From Fasciolopsis buskii (lineage: Eukaryota > Platyhelminthes > Trematoda > Plagiorchiida > Fasciolidae): a stretch of 64,000 nucleotides of DNA. The notes beneath the pieces are model-generated. The model saw nothing but the letters and a program-made list of their open reading frames with translations. It ran no database searches and was not told the origin of the DNA. The position numbers and the translations under genes are program-made. Of the stretch, positions 23,960-35,599 are shown piece after piece (position 1 is the first letter of the stretch; each line of letters starts with the position of its first letter). The stretch spans positions 267,215 through 331,214 of the forward strand of contig LUCM01002959.1 of NCBI GenBank assembly GCA_008360955.1, in the 5' to 3' direction.

Positions 23960-24330
23960 AAGAGGGGTGTTAGATTATATAAGATTATGCAGTTTTTGAA
24001 ACTGTTCGTTAACAATGCAGTGAAAGTCATTTTGTTCAAGTGCATTATATGTGCGTGTCGCTGATGCGGCACTTAAAAGGAGCTTGATGGCGAGTGTCGA
24101 GGCATGGCCAGAGGTGCAATCGTCAGGCGCGTCACGCAATAAACAGGAAAGTTAAGCTGAGGAGGTGAAGATCATTGGGGATATGATGATTGGTTGGGAA
24201 TAAGTTGAAACCAAGGGAAAGATTATGTAAGGTGAATATAGAAGTCGCATTTGTCAGCAATAAAGGACAAAAAAGTGCTGAGAAAGGCCGAGAAATAATA
24301 TCAAATCCGCTGAAATATCGGGAGAACAAG
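23960..24330 (-). repeat. dispersed CR1-associated repeat, copy 1
   Basis: The stretch containing GAAGTCGCATTTG and the flanking GATATGATGATTGG pattern matches 47240-47330. Weaker similarity runs back to about 23960 against 46990-47200. It is therefore a copy of the repeat family best preserved at 27430-28470 and 41430-42420. Orientation is assigned from the family's simple-repeat end. Confidence 0.5.
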
Positions 24331-25189
24331 ATTTTGTGAAACGTCTTACGAAGAAAGAAGATGGAACTCTCAGGACTGCCTATTTCATCCCTTTGCTGAT
24401 GACGGCAAACTGGACTGAGCGGTGCGGTGAAGGAAACATTTTTGTGCGAAGCAAAATGGTTTTATATAAGCAAATATCCTCTAAGCTGTCATTTTTGTTG
24501 TCTCAGTTTTTGATCTTACTTATGGGGAATTCGAAGGGGTGCACAAGGCATTCCAGCGGCAATAGTAATTGTTTTTGACCTTTCTCTAAAATCCACCTGA
24601 TTTAGAATATCCAAGGGGATCAGCGAAGCGATCTGGGTTGAACAAACCAGAAATCGAGCGCCAGGTCTGGCTGGCACTGTCCTAGCAGTGGCCAGAAGCT
24701 AGTAGGTTTGGAGTAGCACCTACCTGGGCGGAACAGGTAGGAGTGCGTATGGCCAGGGTGCGGGACCTGGAACATAAGGGAGAGACTCAGTCTGGCTTAG
24801 GTGCTGACTTGGGGTTATGGCCGTTGATAAATGGTGAAGAAATAAAGACATCATCTGACATAAGGTTGGTTAATAAGAAAGAACTTATGACAGGGTGACC
24901 AGGGTAATACTTGGATAAGGTTGCCATTATGAAGCAAAGTAATTCAGCTACAAGCAGTTGGTAATTACTCCGGAGTACTATTGTAGATTTTTTGAGAGCT
25001 GTCATGGACAGCGTGCTCCACGCTGCTGCCTAATGCAGAGAACAGAACTATAAATAGAGAATAATGGAGGCTGATGTTTCGAGAAAAGAAGTAAATGTTG
25101 GATTGCGGCATAGCTATTTCTGTTGATATATTAAATAACAATAATATTGATGCATTCCTCGGAAAGGCGGAGCACCTAGACAGTGAAAA

Positions 25190-25325
25190 ATGGAGAAAAC
25201 AACAACGTGGAAAGTGTTCCAGCGATCACAGAGGGTTTATCTTCGATGTTGTCTATAATAAACTAGTGTATTAGATTCTCTTTCGCCCTCAGATGGAGCG
25301 CCATGGAAAGCAGAGGCTAATTGGA
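25190..25325 (-). repeat. CR1 3'-terminal module, copy A
   Basis: The reverse complement contains TTAGCCTCTGCTTTCCATGG and then CCCTCTGTGATCGCTGG, matching copies at 43103-43283 and 61865-62046. Here it ends in the ATT-rich terminus at 25129-25150, which fixes this module as the 3' end of the CR1 family. Confidence 0.75.
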
Positions 25326-25464
25326 GATAGGGGACAGGATGTGTATTTAGAAATCGAGGGCTGACACGAAGATACACACTTCCCAGACATGAGTGTTGGT
25401 CGATGGAAATACTTGGAGGAAACTTAAGTAAGCATTAAAGGCAGTCTTAAAGCTGGATTAGATC

Positions 25465-26960
25465 CGTATGCACCGAATGCTAATGAGAAGTTCGTTCTTG
25501 GCATAAACAACAAGAAAGAAATGCGGCCTTGAAGAGGCTTTGACGATTGCTGCTTGAACGGACAGATACCTGTGACGAAGAGGGGAGGGGCTGGCAGAGG
25601 AGGTCATAGTTGGGCCTATGGAGAAGGAATGCCTATCGACCGCTTATATAGAAGAGCTAATTCACCTTTAAGTCGCCGTAGTCAAAGCGACTCACGTTTG
25701 AGGACTGAACAGCGTTCCTTGTAATTAAGAGTCGTCGACCTTCAAATCCATGGCTTGGTGAATCGATTCTGATTACCTTCAATGGAAATCCTATTCGACT
25801 TTGACGTGCTGGAGTATATCAAAATGCCATACTAAAGAAGTAGCAGAACGTGTTTCATAAATGCTGAGGATGTTGTCGGATAATTTCATCGTACGAAAAA
25901 TCAGACTTACATTTCTCCCAGCCTTAATCGACTAAAGAACCACGTGATCTGAGTAATTTAGAGGCTGATTAGTTAAAACCAATGTCACGAATTGTGGGTT
26001 TACATACGATAGGATATCCGAGTAGCGAAATTAAATCTTTCGGTAGTGCACACCTATGTGTGAGTACATCGCTTTTATTGGCCGAGAATCCCATCATTCA
26101 GGCGGTAGACTAGTCGTTCAAAGCAGACAAATCGGTACAAATTTCTCAAACCGCTGCACCAAAGCCATTCGGTTTAAGAAAGCAAACTATTTTTAGGCCA
26201 TCAGCAAACAGGGGATGGACAACGTGAGACAATGAAATTGGTGTGCCATTAATATAAGTAAGGAATGGCAGGGGACCAAGTACGCTGCCCTATTTGACGC
26301 CACTAGTAACAGGTCTGGGATTAGAGGTAGTGCCGTCAGTGGAGACCACCTGTGATCTTTGGGTTAGATAGGACGAGAGCCAGGATAGAAGTGGACCGGT
26401 GATTCCAAAAGAGCTAAGTTTGGATAAAAGGTGCGGATGAGGGACACGGTCAAATGCCGTAAACATATCGAGGTGGATGACTACGAAAGCCACACACCGA
26501 TTCGCTAGATTGATTAGAAGGTTCAGAGAATCAAGTTGACAAATGAGGCACGAACGGAGTTGGAGAAATCCATGGTGTTTGGGCTAAGGAGGTTGGAGGC
26601 TGAAAGGTAGTTCACAATGAATCTTTTTACCACTTTTCCCATAGCCCTGGAGAGAACAGGCGTGTGGTTAATGGGACGGTAATTGGACATATAATGCAAA
26701 ATTTCGTTCTTATGGCGGGGTTATTACCAAGTGCTTCTAGTTGGTTGTAAATGCACGAGAGTTAATTGGAGGTGTAGAGAGGCCAGGGCTACAACTAAGA
26801 ACAGCTGTCGGAAGGCTACCATCAGAGCCTTCGTAAGACTTTGGTTTGAAATTGGCTAAATGTCATGAAATAGTCTTAACGTCAAAGAACACAGTACGTA
26901 AGTTGGGGTTATCCATGTTCTGCATTTGGGGAGGTTTGCTGACTCCAAATGGGGCCATGT
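25465..26960 (-). repeat. minus-strand arm of a ~1.5-kb near-identical inverted duplication
   Basis: The reverse complement matches 59927-61509 with only about five base differences found by eye. The pairing sum is 86974 after the assembly gap and 86887 before it. Outside both ends the two regions remain alignable as CR1 relatives but differ at many positions. Confidence 0.92.
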
Positions 26961-27429
26961 AAGAAGCAATGTATTGGTCGAGCGCCCCATTTTTAACTTT
27001 CGTGGTTGTCACAGGCTCACTGTTAGTCAAAATATTTAACGAGGCCTTCTGCCGACTGCGGACTGCGCGATTTTCCGTTTGCAGGGCGAACAAATTCGAA
27101 GGGGCAATATATCTCAGGAACCCAGGCCAATGAGGGCTGAGAACATGCCGTCAGTTTCGACACGGGAGGGCGGCTTGGCGATGAGTTTGCTAATCGGGAA
27201 CTATAGAAAAACCTTTGGTGGAAAGTATGGGAGGTTATTGTGGATGACTGAAAGGCCAAGGCACGGAGTTATAGGCAGCAAGAAAAAGATGTTTAAGTGA
27301 TAAACGGGTTTCCGATGGTTTTTCGATTTTAGCTGTTAGTAGGCCGGTGGGATTGCATTTCTCTAACTCTTGCTAGTTATACATGAATCTCTGCGGGAAC
27401 AGTTTAAAAATATCTCCCTGCTTACGTGG

Positions 27430-28470
27430 CGAGATGCATGCGCAATTCAAGATCATTCTTTTACATAGATGATGCACAGGCAATACCGACAATATAAATG
27501 GAAGGGAGAGGGGGCGAGAGCGACCTCTAGTAATTTTGTTTTGTATATTTCCCGACACACAAGAGACATGCGCAAGACAATATCAAAAGTGGGCCAAGAA
27601 GGCACAGTGAAGACACAGAAAACGGAAACCGAACATACAATGCAGTGTGGATTTGCTCACATGATCATAACAGGCAATGTGATTTCCAGGGCAGGGGGCT
27701 TTAACTCAAAGCTAGATGATGGTTTGCAAAGATTTTTTGTGGCTGATTTCCAGTCCTGCACTGCGAGTTATATTGTTTGAATGCAGCAAAGGTGCATATC
27801 GCGGGCGCAAAATATGGCTGGAGGGCAATGGCTGTCGCCGCCTGTTAGCCGGGGTACTCGATAATCAAGAGAGTTATGTGGCGGAGATGTGGATCAGCAT
27901 GGATGCGATAACGGAATGGAGATGAACAAAAACCAGATTGCATATAAAAAGGCAGTAAAAATTTCGAAAACTCTGGAGACAGACCGTCAAGCAAGGAAAG
28001 CGGCGACAATGGATAGGAATTGTGCAATCGTAATACTAATACATGACGTTTGTTTCGAGCAATTTTGAGTTCATAAATTTTGGCTTGGTCCAGAGATGAA
28101 GGTGGCGTTGGAAAAGGAGGAGAACCGGAGTCAAATGAGTCAATGTCTGGTGGACTCGTGCGAAGAACATTTACCAGGAGCATCAGTCTATTGCCAGATT
28201 CTGCAGATGAGAATAGAGGTTGGTGAAAAACGACGGTCTTCAGTTGTTTTCGGATGTCAATATGCATTGTGAACGTCAGTTTATATCAGATGCCAATAAA
28301 AATGCTGTCCATTCGTGAGTCCGTTTTGTATGGATTTGTTAGAAGAATTTTGGGAGGGAGCAGGAGGAAGCCAATACAAAGTAGTGCACGTGAACATATG
28401 AGATACAGTGCTGTTTACCACAACAGTGCTAATGGGTGGGGCTGACCTAGTGCTGGCCGGTCAAGGCATA
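27430..28470 (-). repeat. dispersed CR1-associated repeat, copy 2 (probable 3' end)
   Basis: Direct paralogue of 41430-42420 over about 1 kb, including encoded blocks such as SPPDIDSFDSGSPPFPTPPS here and SPPDNASFDSGSPSSFSTPP in the other copy. The minus-strand frame 27845-28267 (140 residues) is Pro/Ser-rich and open. Frames on the plus strand also align between copies, so the coding strand is uncertain. Related copies end next to AAT repeats, so I take it as the downstream part of a minus-strand CR1-like element. No named domain is visible. Confidence 0.7.
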
Positions 28471-28479
28471 GGGCAAATA

Positions 28480-31400
28480 AAAACTCCCCAATTTGTTAAT
28501 GATTTTTCATCCTAGTGATTCTGCTTTCCACAGGGACTAGCCCAGTGCAACTTGGCCTGGAAAGTTGACCAGTGTGGAAGAGGAAGCTAGGAAGGCCGGA
28601 TGAATGTTATCGCATATAAAATCTGCTTTCCGGACGATGGGTCAAGCATAAATTTATCAGAATACAATGTGCTACTGGAGCTATCACCGTTGCTCAGTTC
28701 AATCTATGAGAGTACTTGAGAAAGGGTTTTTGTATGGACCGTTTTTTCGGGACGTTGAACAGGTGGATAAAATAAATTTGCATTCACTCCCCTAGATGTT
28801 TTCTTGTATATCGGTAGCGACGTGAGCGAGGATGATGGAGAATAATCGACTGAGGATATTCGCAACTTGCAAGACAGTTGCACGAAGGCATAGCAAGCAG
28901 CTTATTGTTGTTTAATGCCTTTCCACTGCCCTCGATTTTAATCGGATATGCGTCAAACGATCGACACTGATTGATATCTATTTACATTGGCCTTCACTTG
29001 ATCAATCACATTTTGTTGCCGCAGCCAGGTAAGAATTTGAATTTGAATTGCCAGTAGCTGATAAAGCGACTCCAGGCATCGTCGTTCTCTCTTACTGGTC
29101 TCTAGCTTTAATAGCTTTGGAACAAGAGCAAATTTAGCACATGCTGAAGGCTTTAAAGAACCAAAATCAAAGACAGGTAAAGCTACTTCAGTCGCTGGTC
29201 ATGGAGCTTGTGGCCACGGAACCCTTAAAAGCCTATTCACGATGGCCTTAAAATCAGAAGGTGGCTTAAGAGAATCATCGGGCTATCAATTTCAAAAATT
29301 CAACTTTACGATAAATAGAAGCACACTTTTCTTTTCGATGCCAATGGTATGTAAACCTGTTTCTTGGTAATGGTGCCAGTATGAATTAGAGTTTATAAAC
29401 TGCACCTGAAGACGCGAAATCTGGGTTTTCCAGAAAACGTGCAGTATTGTATTTACATTCTGCCGAAGCGCCCACGAGAATTTTGCCTCAAAGAGACCGC
29501 TGCATACTTCGAAGCGGTTTGGAGAGGACAATCATGTTGAATACGCGTTATTAATGTCCCAAAATCACCATAGAACGTGCGGTGGTTATGATTACTTAAT
29601 CTTTCAAAGACAAAGTATGTAAAAAAGAATTTAAAAATGGATGCCATGTACACGCGATTGAAGAGCATAGGGCGATGTGCGGGATAATGAAGTATGAGGA
29701 ACAAATCTGAGCCGAGATAATGTTCGGAAAAGCAAGGTGAACTAAAGTATCAATGAATTCGTGCATCCAATTGTCTCCCTATTGTTGCTCATTAAATGAA
29801 ATGCAAGGGCAGAACCAAAGAACGGACATAATCACTAAGACTAAAAGCTGGCCGGAATAAGAAAGGCGATTTTGGATGCATATGAGCGGCGCAGCGGTTA
29901 TTTCCGATTCGATGTAGGTTTGCAAACTGCGGCATGAAGTCCGGCATAAGGAATTTGATGCACGGACTGCAGTGGTGCTGATAAAACATCCTTGGACTAA
30001 GAGATGTCGTAGTGCATTCGAGCGCCATGACGTGTTAGTCAGTCGAGCGGTAAATCAAGATAACGCATAACAACAAAGCACACTTAAACAAAGATGACCC
30101 TCACGATGACCACAGCAGTAGGAAAGTTAGAAACGGGGATTTAATGGAAGCATTTACGGGAGCAAACAACTTTTATGAAAGGGGCAGGGGGCGGGAGCAG
30201 GATCGAGAGTCGGCTAAGGCGCCATCCTGCCAACGCAGTCGTTTTTATTATTTTGCATTGTAAATGATCATCCCGGGCTGCCTAGTATGGTGGCACGTTT
30301 ACGTTTTTGTTGATCATCAACAAAGGCGGAAGAGTGTGGAGACGGCAACGGACCAGTTATGGAGAGGAGGAGGAATGCTATCCAGTTGGGGCTTCTGGCT
30401 TGATTCGGAGATAAGTGATGTAACTTAGGAAGGGGAAAATCTCCAAAAAAATAAAAAGGCATTAATTATTCGAGTTTACTCTTGCTTGCGACGTCACCAG
30501 GAGTCTGAATCTGCCCAAGGTTAGTCAGGAGCTCATGAATGAAGAATAGGGGCTGTATGAAATCAAATTAAGAGAAACTAAAAAGGAGGTCAAATTTTTG
30601 ACAGTCTCATCTGTGGCATAAAAAGCAAGTTAAACTTTTGGCCTTCGTTGGATTAAGATCAGCTTTTCAGGGCAGAAATTTTTGGTTTGAAACTTGACAT
30701 GGAAACGAGCCGAATCACCAGCGCAAACGCAGTTGCTAATGCCGTCAAAAATATCCATGATTGTCAGATGAAAAAAGCGAATAAGCAATTGCAGCTTTAT
30801 CAAATGGAATGTAGAGTGCACAAAGTATGATGTAAGTGGGTGGTTCTCTGGGCTTAAGAAAAGCAAAAAGATTGAGAACCAAAGCAGAGTAAAATAAAGC
30901 AAAGAGAACTTACTACCTAGCCATGCCATTGGGCACACCAGAATATTTAGATGGAACCGGTAGGTGGATGGAATATTGAGGCACTACCACTCCTGGCGAT
31001 AACTTTTATTGCCGTGAAAAATTCACATATGAATAGGGTTTTGACAGCTGTCTAAGATCACTGGCCGAATATTCTCTGGCACTGAATAGTCGCTATGCCG
31101 GTTTGGCCATGAATTTCTGTCCAGAGAGTGTGAATTCAGATTACAGATTGGAACCATCCGTTGAATCTTCTCACCTGAATGGCTAACAAGGAAACACGAC
31201 CTACTTATTCCTACCTTGATCTCAACCGCTTCTACTGGCCAAAATTATCAGAGCCTGTCGCCAATAATCGGCAGGGCGATGCAAGACCCCTTTAAACTTT
31301 TCGTCCACTGTTTTCAAGGTTGTATTGTCTAAGTGCAAGATTCGTGGATTTACTGTGCTCGAAAAGTTCTTTTTAATTTATTACAACATGTCTACATTTA

Positions 31401-33815
31401 ACGGTTTTCCCTGTGACAATAAACCGGCATTCCGCCAGGTGGCTATTTTGTTGATCTACAAACCACGTCTAACAGTAGCGCTGCAGTGTTTGCATTTTCG
31501 ACCCTCCTTTGCTCCGAAGACTTGAAATAAATTTACTATTTTTTGAATTTTTTTCATAGGCAATCTCTTTTTAATCGTCTGCAGCCCTTTTTTCTAGTTC
31601 ACTCTACCCTCTCAGGCTCAGGCCATTTGCCACAAGGACCAATGTAACCAGGTCTGCTCCGTGGTTCCTTGTGATACTAAGTTTCTGCCCCGGGATATTC
31701 AGCAAACTGTCACTATCGGCCCCCTTCGCAGGAGTGACCTACTTGAGAATGAATTAGACGGTTATCTTGTCGCCAAACAAGTTCTACGAACAACAGATTC
31801 AACCATCTTGGTTGGGCATGCCTGCTTACTGAGTGTATGGCGCGTAGCACTCACGAACAGGTCAACTTGTTGATTCCCCTTGGCAATGCCTCTCATTTGC
31901 TTCACTCCTGAGGCTTATTTTATTTCTCCCCACTCCAAAGCGCCCAATTATACACATCTTCTACCTAATCCTTCACCTCGCTGAGAGATGTGTTTGCATT
32001 TTCGCCACCATGTTTATGCGTTTTGACGGTCATAAATTGAATAGCTATCAAAAAATTGTACACCACCATATATACTAGTCCATAAACGTTTTACGCATCT
32101 CCACATAATAACATACATGTGGGTACCCACATATATAGAGACGTCTGCCGCTGGGTTCTCCCCTGGGCTGCAGGCAGGAAAGGGGCGTAAACAAGTTGGA
32201 CTTAATCCCAGCAAGTAGAAGGCCGCGGAGATGCAGCGGCAGGGTTGAATGTGTCGTGGGTTTTTGCATGGAAAGCCTTCTCCCTGAAAATGTCACGAGC
32301 CCTCTCTGGTGGCACTGTGATGTGAGGTGGGCGGACCATAAACTACACAAGGCCACTGTCCCCTGCCGTGTTGTGTTAAGCTGGCGAGGCTTTTTAGTGG
32401 GGGCTTACGAACCGATCAACTGCCCATCGGCTGGTCCGGAACGATTCTTCTGCTTCGTAGCAGGCGCTTGACAATGCATAGGCTGTAGCCGCAATCTCGA
32501 CTAAAGGAACCTATTCTGAACGGGATGACCGAACAGTACTACACCGAGCAACGCAGTCAGACATGAAAGTGATGGATCTTTGCACGAACGTTTCCAGCTC
32601 TTTTCTGGCTTGCACCAATGACCTCCCACGGTTTAAAACGGTTCATCCCTCTGCTATCTCATGTTACGCTTCCTAGTCTCACCATATATTTTGACATCCT
32701 TATGGATCTTCATTCGGTCATTCCAGAGTTAGTGACACTGGGAAAAGCTCCGTTGCTGTTCCTTCGAGTTCCCCCTCGGCCGGCATGTAAATGCTATCAA
32801 ACCCGCTTCAGGGAGCGGGTGCATTTCTCCGTCCCAAGGCTTGGAGCTCATAAGTCAACAAGGTTATAAGCCTGTGTACTGAAGACCCAAGCCATCGATA
32901 ACTGTTCTATTCAAGAGAGGCTCATTCAAGGTTTTAGCTATTATACAACGGATATCCCCAACTTTTCCTTCAAAGCATTATGTGTGCCATTCCGGCTGCC
33001 CCGACACCTCGGCTTCCGATTTTGCTGATTTGACGCTCACTGAGTTGATTGCATTTCGGTCGACATTCGGCTGCGAGCTGAGAGAGTAAGGTGGCCTTGC
33101 TTAATAAAGGGATTCACCGTGATAGTCATAATTAACCCAGAGAATGCGCCAACAGATTGCGAACAGAAAAGCTTACCATCGAAAGCTTCACCATCTTCTG
33201 CGCAAAGCAGTATAGGAAACATTGTGATTTTGGCGTGGTATATGAGTAGTAGATTGGGTCAATAGTCCTCAAATGGGGCATATCTAGGAGGTGACTTTGG
33301 TTTTGTTTCCTTTTTTCTTAAAAACGGAAAACGGCTGTTTGCTTTTTGCTTAGGTCGTCAAGTGGTTCTAGCTAGCACGAACTTCAGAAGCCTAAACTGC
33401 CGGTACGCCACTGGGCTTCCACTATCATTGAAGCAGCGTTGAATACAAGTTGAGCGCATTCCAATTAGCCACATAGGACGACACTGGATAGTAGTTAACT
33501 TCGTTAGATTCCGACTAATTGATTATACAGCAATTACTCCGCATGCTTTGGTTGGTACGTGAACCACAGTGCAAGGTTGCCCCGGCTTCAAAACATTACT
33601 GAGCACTTGTTGCTTATGACTAATGCCCTGCTGGCTTAAGGAATTGCGGCCCGATCCGTGGAGTTGCAACACTAAGGATTTCTGTCGGGCCCCTGTGTCG
33701 TCTTATTTCACTGGTTCAACGTGGTTGGTAGTGAGTATTGTAAAGCATGGCTTCAAAACGAGACAAGTCAGGGCAAACATCAGCGTAGCTTATGAGATTT
33801 GGTGATCTTAGCGTG
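28480..33815. other. unassigned region
   Basis: Frames up to 102 residues exist, for example 30630-30938 minus, with a hydrophobic N-terminal half and no known motif. A GDFG string near 29560 (minus) recalls the GDFN endonuclease motif but its flanks do not fit. The frames at 31661-31873, 32196-32471 and 32618-32869 (plus) match nothing I recognise. Upstream RTE endonuclease sequence might be present near 33.6 kb but cannot be read. Confidence 0.4.
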
Positions 33816-33819
33816 CGCT

Positions 33820-35590
33820 GGAGAGAGAATACGCTGCTGACTCAGAAAATTCCCGCTGGTTCTTCCAATTGCTACGAAAAAAGACACGCAAGCACCAAGT
33901 GTGACGGATACCATATGTGAAGTTCATGGTACCCGTATCCACAACCAGAGGTGAAGTCTTATATTCAATGGGGTGCACACTCAGGTATATTAGAGCTGGC
34001 CCTTAGAATAAACGTTTCCCTTAGCAATTCCTGTGGGCGCAGGGGAGTCAGTTAAAACAAATCCCCAAATGAGGCCCAAATACCCAAACAAATCAAAGTC
34101 TTGAGACGTTCTAAAGCCCCGGACTTCAATGGGCTCTGCAAAGCTATATATAAATATGGGGAAATGACAGTGGCCAGAGAACTTCTCATTTTGTTCTCGA
34201 GCATCTGGTACTCCGAGAAAGTCCTTTCCTCCTGGCGGAGCCGATCGTTGTTCCATCTACAAAAAACGGACTGCGCTATCCATAGGACAAAAGCTGCATT
34301 TGTCTAATATTCTCTGCGGGTTGTACAACATGCGTGAGGGGCAAACTCATGAGGAAAAGGCCGAGTTTTACGCTACTCGTAGAAGCGTCGACCAAACCTT
34401 CATTCCCCGACAGGCGTTAGAGCACCGTTCCTTTCTTCACAAGTCAACGATCATCGTGGTCTTGGACACTCGCGCAGTCCTTGACTCTGTTGATAGATCT
34501 ACATTATGGCAATGTTTGTTGGGAAGTGGAGTACCTGCCACGTGTTTGTCGATCCGCAAAAGTTTCACGTCATGCTTCAGGTTGGGTTGGGGCTTATGAT
34601 CAGCTTTTGTCACCCTTTGTCATCTCCAGTGGAGTGCTACAAGGCTGCTCTGTATCCTCATTTCTTTTCAATGCTTTCATGCAGGATCTTCTACAGAATG
34701 CTTCTTCTGTTTCTTAGACGGTGGAGTTGAACTCCTCCCAGGGAAATGAGTTCTGACTAAGAGCACACCTATGACGTCGTCTTCTTGAGTGACAGTGTTC
34801 AGGTAATTCAACAAGCGTCAAACCGTTTGGCGATTGAGACATCTAGGTTCGCTATCTGCTCTGCACAATCAAAATGCAAGGCACTTGTTCAAGACTGGAA
34901 GAAATCTGTAATTGTAGTTCCCCTTTGTGGTGACCGAACAGAGGTAATCAATAGCATCAATTACCTCGGTAGTCTCCTCGTACCTGGCGGAGGTATTGGG
35001 GAAAACGTCTTAACACGAACTCCGAAAGAAAGAGCAGCTTTCGCAAAACTACCTCACTTGCGGCGCCGCTATGAAGTTGGACCCTCTCCCAAGGGAACAG
35101 TGTATAGTGTACAGTTCTACACTTCGTAGTGTTTTGCATCAAGGCTTGGGCAGTACTCGTTGATTATGCCTGGAGACTTTCTGTCCTCGACTACCCGTGT
35201 CTACGGAGAACTGCTCGTGACTGTTGGGAACACCGGGGTCGGTCGTCCTTTGTTGGATGAAGATTGTCGCCCTCTGACCGACAATTACTCTAAGTTGTCT
35301 TTGGTGCTTCGGACAATTTCACGTAAGCCTGTCCATCGTATACGTTTTCGTGCTCTTTGTGCAAATGCCAAAAGGCAGAACGAAACGACGTGCCGGTTAA
35401 GCTATTACTTTTAGTAGAGGCATGCAGAATTCGGCTTTGGTTATGACACCGGTTGGCGCTTCCCGTACCCCTGACTAGGGAGAAGAGATGACGACTGCTG
35501 TTGGTTGGAGATGTCGAGTGATATGGCCGAGAAATGACGTCGTCGAGTCTAATGCTGTGTGGCCTCTCTGTAAGATCATCCATTTGAATA
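33820..35590 (+). mobile_element. degenerate RTE-like LINE (linker, RT, C-terminal part)
   Basis: Family blocks occur in order across three frames. NSRWFFQLLRKKTRK (about 33860) is in the linker. LRRSKAPDFNGLCKAIYKYG (34101) and LLILFSSIWYSEKVLSSW start the RT. EEKAEFYATRRSVDQTFIPR with QALEHR (about 34350) fits the EEQAGFRPGRGCIDQIFTLR block. Motif A reads VLDTRAVLDSVDR, and motif B reads SSGVLQGCSVSSFLF (about 34622). Motif C, normally YADD, reads TYDVVFLSD near 34765, so the active site is lost. C-terminal blocks INYLGSLLVPGGGIGENVL, LSVLDYPCLRRTARDCWEHR (about 35175) and WLEMSSDMAEK (about 35505) complete the order. Frameshifts and stops are frequent. Confidence 0.85.
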
Positions 35591-35599
35591 GTTATTTCC

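Larger units (their letters stand above)
25129..27300 (-). mobile_element. 5'-truncated CR1-like LINE (linker, RT, 3' end)
   Basis: On the minus strand the element reads from YIASYMAPFGVSKPPQMQNM (about 26990) through SNYRPINHTPVLSRAMGKVV and the RT core IHLDMFTAFDRVPHPHLLSK (about 26480-26420) to LFADGLKIVCFLK (26208-26197). It then continues to a 3' end with an ATT-rich simple repeat at 25129-25150. The RT motif C reads FADG instead of FADD, and a TAG at 26290-26292 replaces the Gln of the GVxQGSVLGP motif. At least one frameshift lies before the HGF motif. The core 25465-26960 is almost exactly duplicated in inverted orientation at 59927-61509. Non-functional. Confidence 0.88.

Noticed and set aside
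29453..29704. GDFG string suggesting another LINE endonuclease on the minus strand
   Set aside because: The surrounding residues do not fit the endonuclease blocks and the key Asn is absent.
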